A stretch of DNA of 40,439 bases, taken from positions 1-40,439 of the forward strand of contig JBLRWQ010000023.1 in NCBI GenBank assembly GCA_047921175.1, written 5' to 3'. Origin of the DNA: T1Sed10-7 sp047921175 (GTDB lineage: Bacteria > Actinomycetota > Nitriliruptoria > Nitriliruptorales > Nitriliruptoraceae). Positions 32,702 to 40,439 of the stretch are shown in pieces; position 1 is the stretch's first letter; each line of letters opens with the position of its first letter. A program made the position numbers and the translations under genes. Under the pieces are notes generated by a model, which saw only the letters and a list, made by a program, of their open reading frames with translations, did not search any database and was not told where the DNA came from.

Positions 32702-34345
32702 TCAGACCCGGTCGATCCAGCGGTCGGCGACCCGCCGGCGCCGCTCGAGCTGCGCGAGGCTGGCCTCGGCGATCGAGCTGAGGCCGACCTCCTGGTTCAG
32801 GCGCGCGTTGATGACCTCCGGGGTGAGTCCGGTCAGGTGCGTGAGCATGCGGACCCGGTCGGTGTTCTCCTGCCGGACCTCGCGCTTGCGTTGGGTGCGG
32901 GACACGGTCAGGGTCCTGGCCAGCTCCCCGGCCCCTGCCAGCGGTGGTGGCGCGGCCAGCTCGATCTCGAGCGTCAGCCCGGCGTGCTCCTCGACGATGA
33001 GGTCCTCGGGATGTGCGTCGTCGAACACGCCGCCGGCGCCGTCGAGCGGGGTCGCCGAGATGGCCTGGAACAGCGACAGCTGGTCCTCGCCGGCGTGTTG
33101 CTGCTCCAGCTGGTCGAGCTCGACGCTCGGCTGGTCGCCGTCCTGCTCGCGGCGCTTCAGCGAGTGGGTCCGGGACTCGGCGAGCTGGGCCGCGTAGGTC
33201 CTGAGCCGCGGGTCGTCGGGGAGGAACATGAAGGCCTTCTGGCGCCGCTGACCGGCCTGCCAGCGTACGAGCCGGCCGACCGCCTGGCGGAAGAACAGCT
33301 CCGTCACGGTGGTGGTGGCGTAGACCCCGACCCTGAGCCGCGGGATGTCGACGCCCTCCGACACCATGCGGACCGCCACGATCCACGGCTCCCGCGAGGT
33401 CGCGAAGGAACTGATGCGCTCCGAGGCATCCGCCTCGTCAGCGGTGACCACGACCGGGCGGACGCCGTGGCGTTGCCGCAGCAGCCGGGCGACCGCCTGT
33501 GCGTGCTCGCGGTCGATCGTGATGGCCAGGGCGCCCGCCTCGGGCTGCTGCTCGCGGAGGCGGAGCAGCTGCTCGTGCGCCTGGTCGAGCACCGTCGGGA
33601 GCCACTCGCCGTCGGCACTCAGCGCGGTCCTCAGCCGCTGGGACGCGCCGGTGCGGTCGAGATCGTCGTCGAAGGTGGCGGCCATCTCGGTCCCGTCGGG
33701 GGCCGTCCACTCCATCTGCCCGCCCAGCCGCGGGAAGAAGACCGGCCGGACGACCCCGCCGTCCCGGAGCGCGTCGCCGTAGCCGTAGACGTGGTCGGCG
33801 ACCGCCTCGTCCCGCTCGACCCAGGGCTGGTCGTCGGTGGGTCCGTACGTCACGAAGGGGATCGGGCTCGTGTCGCTGCGGAACGGGGTGCCGGACAGCG
33901 CGAGGCGGCGGGCCGCCGGCGCGAAGGCCCAGGCCACTCCATCGCCCCAGGCCCGTTCCGCGCCGGCATGGTGGAGCTCGTCCAGGACCACGAAGCCGTC
34001 GTCGGACGGCGCACGGAGCGCCTTCGGGGCCGCAGCCACCTGCTGGTAGGTGACGACGACGCCGTGCATGTCCGACGGGAAGGGCTCCGTGGACGACCAC
34101 GCGGACTCGAGGTGGAGGCCGAAGGCGGCGGCCGCCTCGCTCCACTGGTGCTTGAGATGCTGGGTCGGCGTCACGACCACGACCCGGCGGTGCGGGTGGT
34201 GTGCAAGGTCACGCAGTGCCGCCGTGAGCGCGAAGGTGGTCTTCCCCGCCCCAGGGGTGGCGACGGCCAGGAAGTCCCGCTTCGTTGACGCCTCGAAGGC
34301 GTCCAGGGCGTCCATCTGCCAGCGTCGCAGGGCGAGTCGGCGCAT
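32702..34345 (-). CDS. SF2 DEAD/DEAH-type helicase
   Basis: A 547-residue SF2 helicase. Walker A ATPGAGKTT (about 29-37), motif II VVLDELHHAG near residue 118, motif III LSGTPFRSD near 155 and motif VI FFRQAVGRLVR near 350 are present. The last 150 residues form a separate helical region with an acidic linker. I chose ATG 34345, with GGGAG six bases upstream; a longer frame to 34450 adds a low-complexity tail. Helicases of this shape occur in repair and in restriction-type defence. It is followed by the DUF1015 gene. Confidence 0.88.
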   Translation of the reverse strand: MRRLALRRWQMDALDAFEASTKRDFLAVATPGAGKTTFALTAALRDLAHHPHRRVVVVTPTQHLKHQWSEAAAAFGLHLESAWSSTEPFPSDMHGVVVTYQQVAAAPKALRAPSDDGFVVLDELHHAGAERAWGDGVAWAFAPAARRLALSGTPFRSDTSPIPFVTYGPTDDQPWVERDEAVADHVYGYGDALRDGGVVRPVFFPRLGGQMEWTAPDGTEMAATFDDDLDRTGASQRLRTALSADGEWLPTVLDQAHEQLLRLREQQPEAGALAITIDREHAQAVARLLRQRHGVRPVVVTADEADASERISSFATSREPWIVAVRMVSEGVDIPRLRVGVYATTTVTELFFRQAVGRLVRWQAGQRRQKAFMFLPDDPRLRTYAAQLAESRTHSLKRREQDGDQPSVELDQLEQQHAGEDQLSLFQAISATPLDGAGGVFDDAHPEDLIVEEHAGLTLEIELAAPPPLAGAGELARTLTVSRTQRKREVRQENTDRVRMLTHLTGLTPEVINARLNQEVGLSSIAEASLAQLERRRRVADRWIDRV

Positions 34346-34519
34346 GGTCAGCTCCCTCGAGGATCCGCGGTGGGCAGGCAGGGGCACGCGGACGGTCGCG
34401 GGCTCGTGCGGTCCGGTGCCCCGCGACCGGTGTGTGCGGCGGGGCGGCACCGTAGCGGCCAGCCGCGACGTCCCCCGGGTGCAGGGGCGCTGCTCCGCGC
34501 ACCGGCCGCGCCCACGCGG

Positions 34520-36013
34520 CTACCCCAGGTGCTCGGCGATCAGGTCGAGCAGGTCGTCGCCGTACCGCTCCAGCTTGGCGGGGCCGATCCCGGGGCAGCC
34601 GGCCAGCTCGGTCAAGGTGGTGGGCTTGCGGCCGGCGAGGACCTGCAGGTGCCGGTCGTGGAAGACCAGGTAGGGCGCGACCCCGTTGCTGCGGGCCACC
34701 TGGGTCCGCCAGGTGCGCAGCGCCTCGAACAGCTCGTCATCCGCCACGCTGTCGCCGCCGACGTCGAGGCGGCCGGCCGTCGTTGCCGGGGGCGGCCCGA
34801 TCCGGACGCGCTGCCCGGCGGCGCGCACGCTGGTCCCGTGCGGCAGGCGGACCGCCACCTCGGTGTCGTCCTCGACCGCGACCACCACGTGGTGGCTGCC
34901 GAGCCGGACGACCGTGCCCTGCAGTCCGCCCGCCAGCTCCAGCCGGACCCCGACCGTGGCCTGGAGGGTCCCGTCGCCGGCGATGTCCGCGGCCACCTCG
35001 GGGACGACGTCGGCGCGCGGGAGCCCGTCGCCCCCGTCGCCGCGGTCGTGCGGCCGTCCACGTCCGGTCGCCGGTGGGGTCGTCAGCTCGTCGAGGAACG
35101 GGGACGGCCGGGCCCGGTCGGCGATGACGTGGACCGCCTGCTGGCAGCGGGTCAGGGCGACGTGGAACACGCGCCGCTCCTCCTCGGTCTCCTCGGACGC
35201 CAGGCGGTGCGGGAACAGCCCCTGGGACGCGGCGAAGACGACCACCGTCGGCCACTCCCGGCCCTTGACCCGGTGCACGGTCGACAGCGTGATCCCGGAC
35301 GGCTCGCCCGGCACCCGCAGCCGTTCGGTGAGCCACGCGGCGAAGCCGGACGGGTCCGGCTGCAGTGCGGCGAGCTGCTCCAGGGCATCCAGGTCATCGC
35401 CGTGGCTGGAGCCCTCGGGCCGGCTGCGGGAGGCGTCGAGGGCGTCCATCGCCTCCCCGAGGCCGATCCGCGCCCGGATCACCCACAGGCACCGGGCCGT
35501 ATCGGCGCCGTCGGTGATGGCGCGCTCGAGCGCCCGCAGGTCCGCGAGGTAGCCCGCGAAGCGCTCCTGGTGGGTCCCGTCGAGCAGGTCGGTGACCTGT
35601 TCGAGCTGCCGGATCGACCAGCGGCTGCCCTTCGGCAGCAGGGGGACGACCGCGGACTTGACCTTGCGGGCCGGCCGGTTGAGGGTCTCGAGCACGTCCA
35701 CCCGGGCGATCCGGTCCAGGTCCAGCCCGAGCCGGAGGTACGCGAGCGCCGTGCGGATCCCGGTTCGCTGCAGGATGCTCGTGTCGAGGGGGCCGGTGTG
35801 GGCGATGTCGTGCTCGGTCAGCGCGACCTGGACCGGCAGCAGGGCACTGTTCACGCGGGCGAGGACCGCGAGGTCCCGTGGTGCGGCGCCCGTGTCGAGC
35901 GCCGCCTGGAGCACCTCGACCGCCCGCTCGGCCATCGCGTCGCTCGGCACGCGGTGCAGGGTCAGCCCGTCGCCCAGCCCGCTGCGGTCGTCGTCCTCCA
36001 CCTCGACGCTCAC
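34520..36013 (-). CDS. UvrD-type SF1 helicase, C-terminal half with HRDC domain (split gene)
   Basis: A 497-residue protein that begins where the preceding half stops. It holds the 2B/2A part of UvrD: TVHRVKGREWPTVVVFAASQ (motif V, about 242-261) and VFHVALTRCQQAVHVI (motif VI, about 280-295). A degenerate linker and an HRDC-type domain (LFEALRTWRTQVARSNGV then LAGCPGIGPAKLERYG) follow. It lacks Walker A and B and cannot hydrolyse ATP alone. The GTG start overlaps the N-half stop by four bases (GTGA), so the two are coupled. Confidence 0.85.
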   Translation of the reverse strand: MSVEVEDDDRSGLGDGLTLHRVPSDAMAERAVEVLQAALDTGAAPRDLAVLARVNSALLPVQVALTEHDIAHTGPLDTSILQRTGIRTALAYLRLGLDLDRIARVDVLETLNRPARKVKSAVVPLLPKGSRWSIRQLEQVTDLLDGTHQERFAGYLADLRALERAITDGADTARCLWVIRARIGLGEAMDALDASRSRPEGSSHGDDLDALEQLAALQPDPSGFAAWLTERLRVPGEPSGITLSTVHRVKGREWPTVVVFAASQGLFPHRLASEETEEERRVFHVALTRCQQAVHVIADRARPSPFLDELTTPPATGRGRPHDRGDGGDGLPRADVVPEVAADIAGDGTLQATVGVRLELAGGLQGTVVRLGSHHVVVAVEDDTEVAVRLPHGTSVRAAGQRVRIGPPPATTAGRLDVGGDSVADDELFEALRTWRTQVARSNGVAPYLVFHDRHLQVLAGRKPTTLTELAGCPGIGPAKLERYGDDLLDLIAEHLG

Positions 36014-37470
36014 GACGCCGCCTCGGCGCGGGCGCTGCGGATCGTCTTGGGTACCCGCTCGCGGTTGTGCTCGAGCAGGTGCACGGCGGCGGCCACCACG
36101 GCGGGCGGGCAGCGGTAGTTGACCTCCAGCGCGTGGTGGGTCGCGCCGGGGAACCAGCGGTCGAAGGCGGTCAGGTGCTCCGGCGTGGCGCCCGCGTAGC
36201 TGTAGATCGTCTGGTCGTCGTCACCGACCGCGAAGACCTGCAGGGACGGCCCGGCGACGAGCCGGACCAGCAGCAGGAAGGCCGGGGTGAGGTCCTGGAA
36301 CTCGTCCACCAGCAGGTGGGTACCCCAGCGCTGCACCGTCGCGCGCAGCTCGGGACGGGTCAGCAACAGCTCGATCGCCCGGTAGATCTGCTCGTCGAAG
36401 TCGAGCAGCCCCTCGTCGTGGAGCACGCTGCGGTAGCGCTCGAAGACCTCCGCGAAGCCGTCGATGTCCCCGCGGGCGGCCTCGACCTCCGCCGGGTCGC
36501 GGAGCGCCAGGCGGACCTCGGCGAGCGCGTCCAGGTAGGCCTGGAAGGGGTCCTGGTTGGGGATCCGGGCGGTGCGCACCAACCGGTCGAGGATGCGGCG
36601 GACCTCGCGCTCGTCGATGACCCGGCGGCGCTCCTCGAGCGTGCAGATCCGGAGCGCCAGGGAGTGCAGGGTCCGGATCGAGGCGTCGAGGTCGCCGGTG
36701 CGCTCCCGGAGCTCCTCGGCGGCACGGGTGTTGTAGGCCAGGGCGGTCACGAGCTCCGGCTCCACACCGCGGTCGTGCAGCAGGTGCCGCAGCCGTGCGG
36801 TCAGGACCCGGGTCTTGCCGGAGCCGGCGGGGGCGATGACCCGGGCGGGGCCGGCGGCGTGGGTGACGGCGTCGAGCTGGTCGGGGGCGAGCGGCTCGCG
36901 GGGGGCGGCCTCGCCCAGGACGGTCAGCCGGCCGAGGCCGATCGACTCGCGGTGCACGAGCGCGGGTGGGTCGTCGCTGCCCGGGACCGGGGGCAGGCCG
37001 GCGGGCAGGGGGCCGCGCGGCCCGCCGTCGACCCAAGCGGGTCTGCCGTCGGGCAGGGTGATGTCCGCCACCTCGCTGTGCGTGGCGGCGGTACGGCGGG
37101 TGGCCAGCACCCCGTGCCACCAGCGCGGTGTGCCGGCGCGCAGGTCGTAGCTGTTGGCCCAGGTGAGGAAGTGCAGGTACTCGCGGTGGAAGGCATGGTC
37201 ACGGGGGAGCCGGTACGGGGCCAGGTCCGTGCTCTCCGGTTGCCGTGCGGTGTCGTTGTCGACGGCCAGTTCGATGACCGTGCGTTGCCGTGCGAGCCAA
37301 CGGGCGCGGAGCAGCGCGGCTGCGGCGGCGGGCTCGGCCAGCACGTCGTCATCGATCACCATCCGCCGGGCCGTCGCGTACCCGGCAGGCGTGGCCGCGC
37401 CTGGGCCGACGACGACGTTGCGACCGAGCAGGTCGGGGCCCGGGTAGCTGGCAGCGGCATCGGTCGACAT
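36010..37470 (-). CDS. UvrD-type SF1 helicase, N-terminal half (split gene)
   Basis: A 486-residue protein with an N-terminal extension of about 190 residues, then the ATPase part: Walker A APAGSGKTRVL near residue 213, LVTALAYNTRAAEELRER (motif Ia), LLVDEFQDLTP (motif II) near 387 and GDDDQTIYSYAGATPEHL (motif III) near 412. It stops at TGA 36012-36010 after SARAEAAS, exactly where motif IV begins in intact relatives. The rest is supplied by the next gene. ATG 37470 has a TAGCCT -10-like box seven bases upstream, so it may be leaderless. Confidence 0.87.
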   Translation of the reverse strand: MSTDAAASYPGPDLLGRNVVVGPGAATPAGYATARRMVIDDDVLAEPAAAAALLRARWLARQRTVIELAVDNDTARQPESTDLAPYRLPRDHAFHREYLHFLTWANSYDLRAGTPRWWHGVLATRRTAATHSEVADITLPDGRPAWVDGGPRGPLPAGLPPVPGSDDPPALVHRESIGLGRLTVLGEAAPREPLAPDQLDAVTHAAGPARVIAPAGSGKTRVLTARLRHLLHDRGVEPELVTALAYNTRAAEELRERTGDLDASIRTLHSLALRICTLEERRRVIDEREVRRILDRLVRTARIPNQDPFQAYLDALAEVRLALRDPAEVEAARGDIDGFAEVFERYRSVLHDEGLLDFDEQIYRAIELLLTRPELRATVQRWGTHLLVDEFQDLTPAFLLLVRLVAGPSLQVFAVGDDDQTIYSYAGATPEHLTAFDRWFPGATHHALEVNYRCPPAVVAAAVHLLEHNRERVPKTIRSARAEAAS

Positions 37471-37477
37471 GCGGGCG

Positions 37478-37483
37478 AGGCTA
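37478..37483 (-). promoter_or_regulatory. -10 box of a candidate leaderless promoter for the split helicase
   Basis: TAGCCT on the minus strand lies seven bases before ATG 37470, so transcription would start at the codon itself. A perfect GTGCG-AC-CGCAC palindrome (37492-37503) sits just upstream, a possible operator. No clear -35 element. Confidence 0.4.
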
Positions 37484-37537
37484 CGGGGTGTGTGCGACCG
37501 CACCGAACGACGCCTTGCCTGGGCTGTGGACAGGCGC

Positions 37538-38383
37538 TCAGCCCGTGGCGTGCCAGCCCCGCTCGAGGAGCCAGGTCAACCCCCACGCCATGCCCTGGTC
37601 GCCGCTGGTGACGCGCAGCTGCTCGAGCAGGTCCTCGGCGGCCGGCAGGGTGGTGTCGAGGACCTGCGCGAACCCGGCGACGTCCAGCCAGCCGGCGTGG
37701 CTCGCGTCGACGGGGAACGGTCCGAGGTCGAGGTGGCCCGCGCTCGCGTGGGCGTGGAGCACCTCCCAGGTGGGCAGCGGCCCATCGACCTCCAGCAGTC
37801 CGCCGAACAGAGGTCGGGTCGCGATCCCCTGGAGCTCTGCCGCGTCCACGTCCTGCAGGCCGTCGGGTCCGTCGAAGCGATGCAACGCCTCCCCGGCGAC
37901 CCCGACCAGCCAGGCCCGTCCGGCGATCTCCGCCACGCTCGGCAGGACGGCCACCGCCGAGGGAAGCCCGTAGGCCCGGCGGGCGGTGTTGGCCGCCACA
38001 TCCATCGGCCGCAGCTCCTCCGCAGCGTCGGTCGCGTCCTGGTCGGTCCGCCACACGCTGGCCTCGTCGGCGTCCGCCGCGCGGCTGATGCCGACCTCGG
38101 TGCCGGTCGGCAGGACGCAGACCACCTGGGTCAGGCAGACGACCTCCTCGTCGTCGCCGACCTCCTCGCTGGTGACGACCACGAGCCCGTCCGCGTCGCC
38201 CGGATCGAGCACACCGTGCGGGTCGAGCGTCACGTCGATCAGTTCGACATGCCCCTCGGCCACGGCCTTCAGCCCGACGATGGCACGCCGGTCGGCCGTC
38301 ACCCCGCGCAGCTGCGGCTCGAGCTGGAGCAGCACCTCGAGGGCGCGCTCGGGGGTGAACGCGGCGTCGAGCACGTCAGGCAT
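37538..38383 (-). CDS. Protein of unknown function
   Basis: A 281-residue soluble protein, acidic and Val/Leu-rich, with no signal peptide or membrane segment. I recognise no domain. It shows VCLTQVVCVLPTGTEVGISRA near residue 85 and ends RGWHATG. GAGGT precedes the ATG. It follows the copper chaperone gene after a 109-bp gap with a hairpin, so it is probably a separate unit. Confidence 0.5.
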   Translation of the reverse strand: MPDVLDAAFTPERALEVLLQLEPQLRGVTADRRAIVGLKAVAEGHVELIDVTLDPHGVLDPGDADGLVVVTSEEVGDDEEVVCLTQVVCVLPTGTEVGISRAADADEASVWRTDQDATDAAEELRPMDVAANTARRAYGLPSAVAVLPSVAEIAGRAWLVGVAGEALHRFDGPDGLQDVDAAELQGIATRPLFGGLLEVDGPLPTWEVLHAHASAGHLDLGPFPVDASHAGWLDVAGFAQVLDTTLPAAEDLLEQLRVTSGDQGMAWGLTWLLERGWHATG

Positions 38384-38478
38384 CGGGGGACCTCATCGAA
38401 CGGGGGTGGATCGCAGCCGGGGAGAGCGTTCGTACCTGTCGGCCGGGCGGCTCGCCGAGGTCGCTGCGCCGGGGCCCG

Positions 38479-38492
38479 CCCCCGCCTGGGGG
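38479..38492 (-). terminator. GC-rich hairpin after the copper chaperone gene
   Basis: CCCCC-GCCT-GGGGG, a perfect 5-bp stem, touches the stop codon of the chaperone gene (38495-38493). It probably ends the CsoR-chaperone transcript. Confidence 0.45.
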
Positions 38493-38696
38493 TCAGGCGC
38501 CGGCGACCTCGTAGCCAGCCTCGCTGATCGCGGCGTGGATCGCCTCGTCGCTGGCCGACCCGTCGACGGTGACCGTCTTGGCCTCGATGTCGACGGTGAC
38601 GGTCGCCACGTCATCCAGCGCGCCGACCTCGCCTTCGATCGCGCTCTTGCAGTGGCCGCAGGAGATGTCGGGGACGGAGTAGGTACGAGCGGTCAT
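38493..38696 (-). CDS. copZ: Heavy-metal-binding (HMA) copper chaperone
   Basis: A 67-residue ferredoxin-like HMA domain with the metal-binding pair C13/C16 in ISCGHCKSAI (MxCxxC-type with Ile in place of Met). It fits CopZ, which hands Cu(I) to a P-type ATPase. AGGAACCCGG precedes the ATG. It lies 58 bases after csoR on the same strand, so both are likely controlled by copper. No copA is seen in the window. Confidence 0.88.
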   Translation of the reverse strand: MTARTYSVPDISCGHCKSAIEGEVGALDDVATVTVDIEAKTVTVDGSASDEAIHAAISEAGYEVAGA

Positions 38697-38754
38697 CCGG
38701 GTTCCTGTCTGTCGGTCGTCGTTCGGGTCGTGGGGTGGTGCCGGGCGTCAGGGC

Positions 38755-39036
38755 TCACCGTTTGATGAGCCGGTGGATCACCTCGAGCGCCTCCTCGATC
38801 TTCTCGTCCGCGTTGTCGGCCCCCTGGTCGATCGCGTCCCGCACGCAGTGCCGGACGTGCTCGTCGAGCAGCGTGGTCGCGACCCCTTGGAGCGCCTTGG
38901 TCGCCGAGGAGATCTGCGTCAGCACGTCGATGCAGTAGCGGTCCTCATCGATCATGCGCTGCAGGCCCCGGACCTGGCCCTCGATCCGGCGCAGGCGGGC
39001 CTGGATCTCGTCGCTGCGGTCGGTGTAGCCGTGCAT
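38755..39036 (-). CDS. csoR: CsoR-family copper-sensing repressor
   Basis: A 93-residue four-helix protein with the Cu(I) triad C35, H60 and C64 in order (RYCIDVL and DEHVRHC), plus the conserved RRIEGQVRGLQRM N-terminal DNA-contact region. This C-H-C set favours copper over nickel (RcnR) or sulfur species (CstR) sensing. AGAGGACG precedes the ATG. An operator-like palindrome lies 45 bases upstream. Confidence 0.93.
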   Translation of the reverse strand: MHGYTDRSDEIQARLRRIEGQVRGLQRMIDEDRYCIDVLTQISSATKALQGVATTLLDEHVRHCVRDAIDQGADNADEKIEEALEVIHRLIKR

Positions 39037-39080
39037 GTCGTCCTCTGGCGGTCTGCGGACCCGAGCAGCCTACCGCCTCT

Positions 39081-39095
39081 TACCCCAGGGGGGTA
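39081..39095. promoter_or_regulatory. CsoR operator
   Basis: TACCCCAGGGGGGTA is a G/C-tract palindrome matching the known CsoR operator form (TACCC...GGGTA). On the minus strand it is followed by a TAGGCT -10-like box at 39072-39067, so bound CsoR would block its own operon. Confidence 0.7.
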
Positions 39096-39341
39096 CCGCT
39101 ATCCTCTGTTCGCGACGCCTGACCGGCGGCGGGGCAGCCCCGGGCGTCGACGTGACCCGCCCGGCCGCCGGTGTCGGAGCGTCCTCTCGGGGTGCCTGGG
39201 CAACCGCTCTTCGCCGAGCCAGCCCGGCGATGTGCCCGGAGGTGGTCGCATCAGGATCCGGGTCGCTACCGCGGCGGCGAGGCGACAGACTCGAGCCCTG
39301 GACGGCCACCGAGGTCGCCCCGAACCGCACCGAGGTGGCCG

Positions 39342-40250
39342 ATGTCGGACCGCAGCACCGCGTCCGAGCGCTGGCTCCGCGACTACGACCGTGTCGCTGC
39401 CGCGATCGCGTGGCTCGACGAGCACCGCATCGAGCAGCCCGCCGTCGCGGAGGTGGCGGCGGCGCTGCACCTGTCCACGGGCCACCTGCACCGCACCTTC
39501 ACGCGGTTCGCCGGTGTCCCCCCGCATCGGTTCCTGCGCTGGCTCACCGCCGGAGCAGCCAAGGAACTGCTCCGAGAGCGGGCGACGGTGCTGGACGCCG
39601 TCGCGGCTACGGGCCTGTCCTCGCCCGGGCGCCTGCATGATCTCACGGTCACCATCGACGCGGTCACTCCGGGCGAGATCGGTCGTGGCGGTGCCGGGCT
39701 GACGATCCGCCACGCGGTGCACGCGACCCCGCTCGGCGAGGCGCTGGTCGCGAGCACCGACCGCGGGGTGCTGGCTCTGCGGTTCCTCGATGCGCCCGCC
39801 TCCCCCCGGGCGGCTCTGGCGGACCTGGCCGCTGACTGGCCGGCTGCCCACCTCATCGAGGACCCCGACGCCACGCAGGCGGTGGTCGACCACCTCGCGG
39901 CCGTGTTCGGCGCAGGTTCGGACAGGCAAGGCGACACTCCGGCGACGACCGGGCCCACCTCGCCGTTGGTGGTCCTGGCCGTCGGTACGAACCTGCAGCT
40001 CAAGGTCTGGGAGGCACTCCTGCGTGTACCCGAGGATCGGGTCGTGACCTACAGCGAGATGGCGCGTGCCGTCGGTCGGCCGGCTGCCGTCCGGCCGGTG
40101 GCGAACGCGGTGGGCCGCAACCCCGTCGCCACGCTGATCCCCTGCCACCGCGTGCTTCGTTCCACCGGCGAGCTGGGCGGGTACCGCTGGGGCACGACGC
40201 GGAAGCGGGCGCTGCTCGCGCGCGAGGCGGCGCGGTCGACCGGGTCATGA
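39342..40250 (+). CDS. Ada-like protein: AraC-type HTH plus O6-methylguanine-DNA methyltransferase
   Basis: A 302-residue protein in two parts. Residues about 20-110 are an AraC-type helix-turn-helix (VAEVAAALHLSTGHLHRTF and FAGVPPHRFLRWL). Residues about 120-290 are an MGMT domain with the acceptor Cys in LIPCHRVLRSTG (C268), VTYSEMARAVGRPAAVRPVA and NAVGRNPVATL. It resembles Ada but lacks the N-terminal zinc domain (Cys-rich phosphotriester acceptor), so it may repair O6-methylguanine and regulate through another cue. AGGTGG precedes the ATG; an upstream frame to 39171 is probably not used. Confidence 0.9.
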   Translation: MSDRSTASERWLRDYDRVAAAIAWLDEHRIEQPAVAEVAAALHLSTGHLHRTFTRFAGVPPHRFLRWLTAGAAKELLRERATVLDAVAATGLSSPGRLHDLTVTIDAVTPGEIGRGGAGLTIRHAVHATPLGEALVASTDRGVLALRFLDAPASPRAALADLAADWPAAHLIEDPDATQAVVDHLAAVFGAGSDRQGDTPATTGPTSPLVVLAVGTNLQLKVWEALLRVPEDRVVTYSEMARAVGRPAAVRPVANAVGRNPVATLIPCHRVLRSTGELGGYRWGTTRKRALLAREAARSTGS

Positions 40251-40439
40251 TCCTGCTTGAGGGGTCCGGGCTCACGGTGAGTGGCTGCAGGCGCTGGTCC
40301 AGGTCACGCTTCGTCGACCAACGCTGATCCGCTACCGCCTCGTTCCAAGAACGTTGCCGTGTGGTCTTCCCAAATCCGGGTCGAACCCTCAGGATGTGAG
40401 CTTGCACGGCCCTACCCAGGGTTCGGCTACTCACGTGGG
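40251..40439. other. Unassigned sequence at the right edge
   Basis: A minus-strand frame reads SSRTLGRAVQAHILR and later FGKTTRQRSWNEAVADQRWS, then ends inside the Ada-like gene region. Codon use differs from the flanks. It may be a fragment of a mobile-element gene cut by the window edge. Not assigned. Confidence 0.3.

Noticed and set aside
40371..40439. tRNA-like T-arm sequence (GGGTTCGACCC on the minus strand)
   Set aside because: The flanking arms do not pair into a cloverleaf and no anticodon stem or CCA end is seen.

Overview
This 40.4 kb window is high-GC (roughly 70 %) bacterial chromosome, very probably from an actinomycetote (Actinobacteria). Pointers are a LytR-CpsA-Psr cell-wall enzyme, a SixA / CHAD / CYTH neighbourhood, a UvrD-type helicase with a C-terminal HRDC domain, many GTG starts, TANNNT-type -10 boxes and at least two candidate leaderless genes. 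I cannot place it below phylum. No rRNA, tRNA, CRISPR array or origin was found.

Layout. (1) 1-1.1 kb, IS scar: the end of an IS21-like element truncates a frameshifted IS256-type transposase, next to a DUF6788 gene. (2) 1.2-4.9 kb, lower GC and probably acquired: a five-gene minus-strand operon encoding a small secreted peptide, a lipoprotein, a membrane-fusion protein, an ABC ATPase and a MacB/FtsX-type permease. It has a visible promoter and every junction is overlapping or nearly so. A divergent AlbA_2 (Schlafen-like) ATPase/regulator follows, then about 485 bp without a gene that holds two hairpins. (3) 7.4-12.7 kb, metabolic and housekeeping genes: SDR epimerase, aldo/keto reductase, NERD-domain helicase, FMN reductase, a small membrane protein and a CxxC protein. 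(4) 12.7-16.3 kb, an eroded stretch: a methyltransferase pseudogene, a SixA phosphatase fused to a SAM methyltransferase, a GNAT acetyltransferase, a short-chain dehydrogenase remnant and a second SixA. (5) 16.3-20 kb: an amidohydrolase divergent from a TetR regulator plus AidB-like acyl-CoA dehydrogenase pair, with two palindromes between them. (6) 20-24.6 kb: a ParA-type ATPase translationally coupled to a CYTH-like/CHAD protein, a divergent stand-alone CYTH protein, a membrane protein, a ParB-like protein and a nuclease-like lipoprotein. (7) 24.6-31 kb: LCP protein, release factor 3 (prfC), an MFS transporter and a cation/proton antiporter with Usp-like tail. (8) 31-37.5 kb, minus strand: a split SF1 helicase, an SF2 helicase, a DUF1015 protein and a Fur-family regulator. 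(9) 37.5-40.4 kb: an unknown protein, a copper chaperone, CsoR with its operator, an Ada-like alkyltransferase and an unexplained tail.

The best candidates for something undescribed are the secreted-peptide/ABC operon (1181-4894), the ParA-CHAD pair with CYTH and two SixA phosphatases nearby, the SixA-methyltransferase fusion, and the helicase split over two overlapping genes. Function is inferred from motifs only; no database search was possible.
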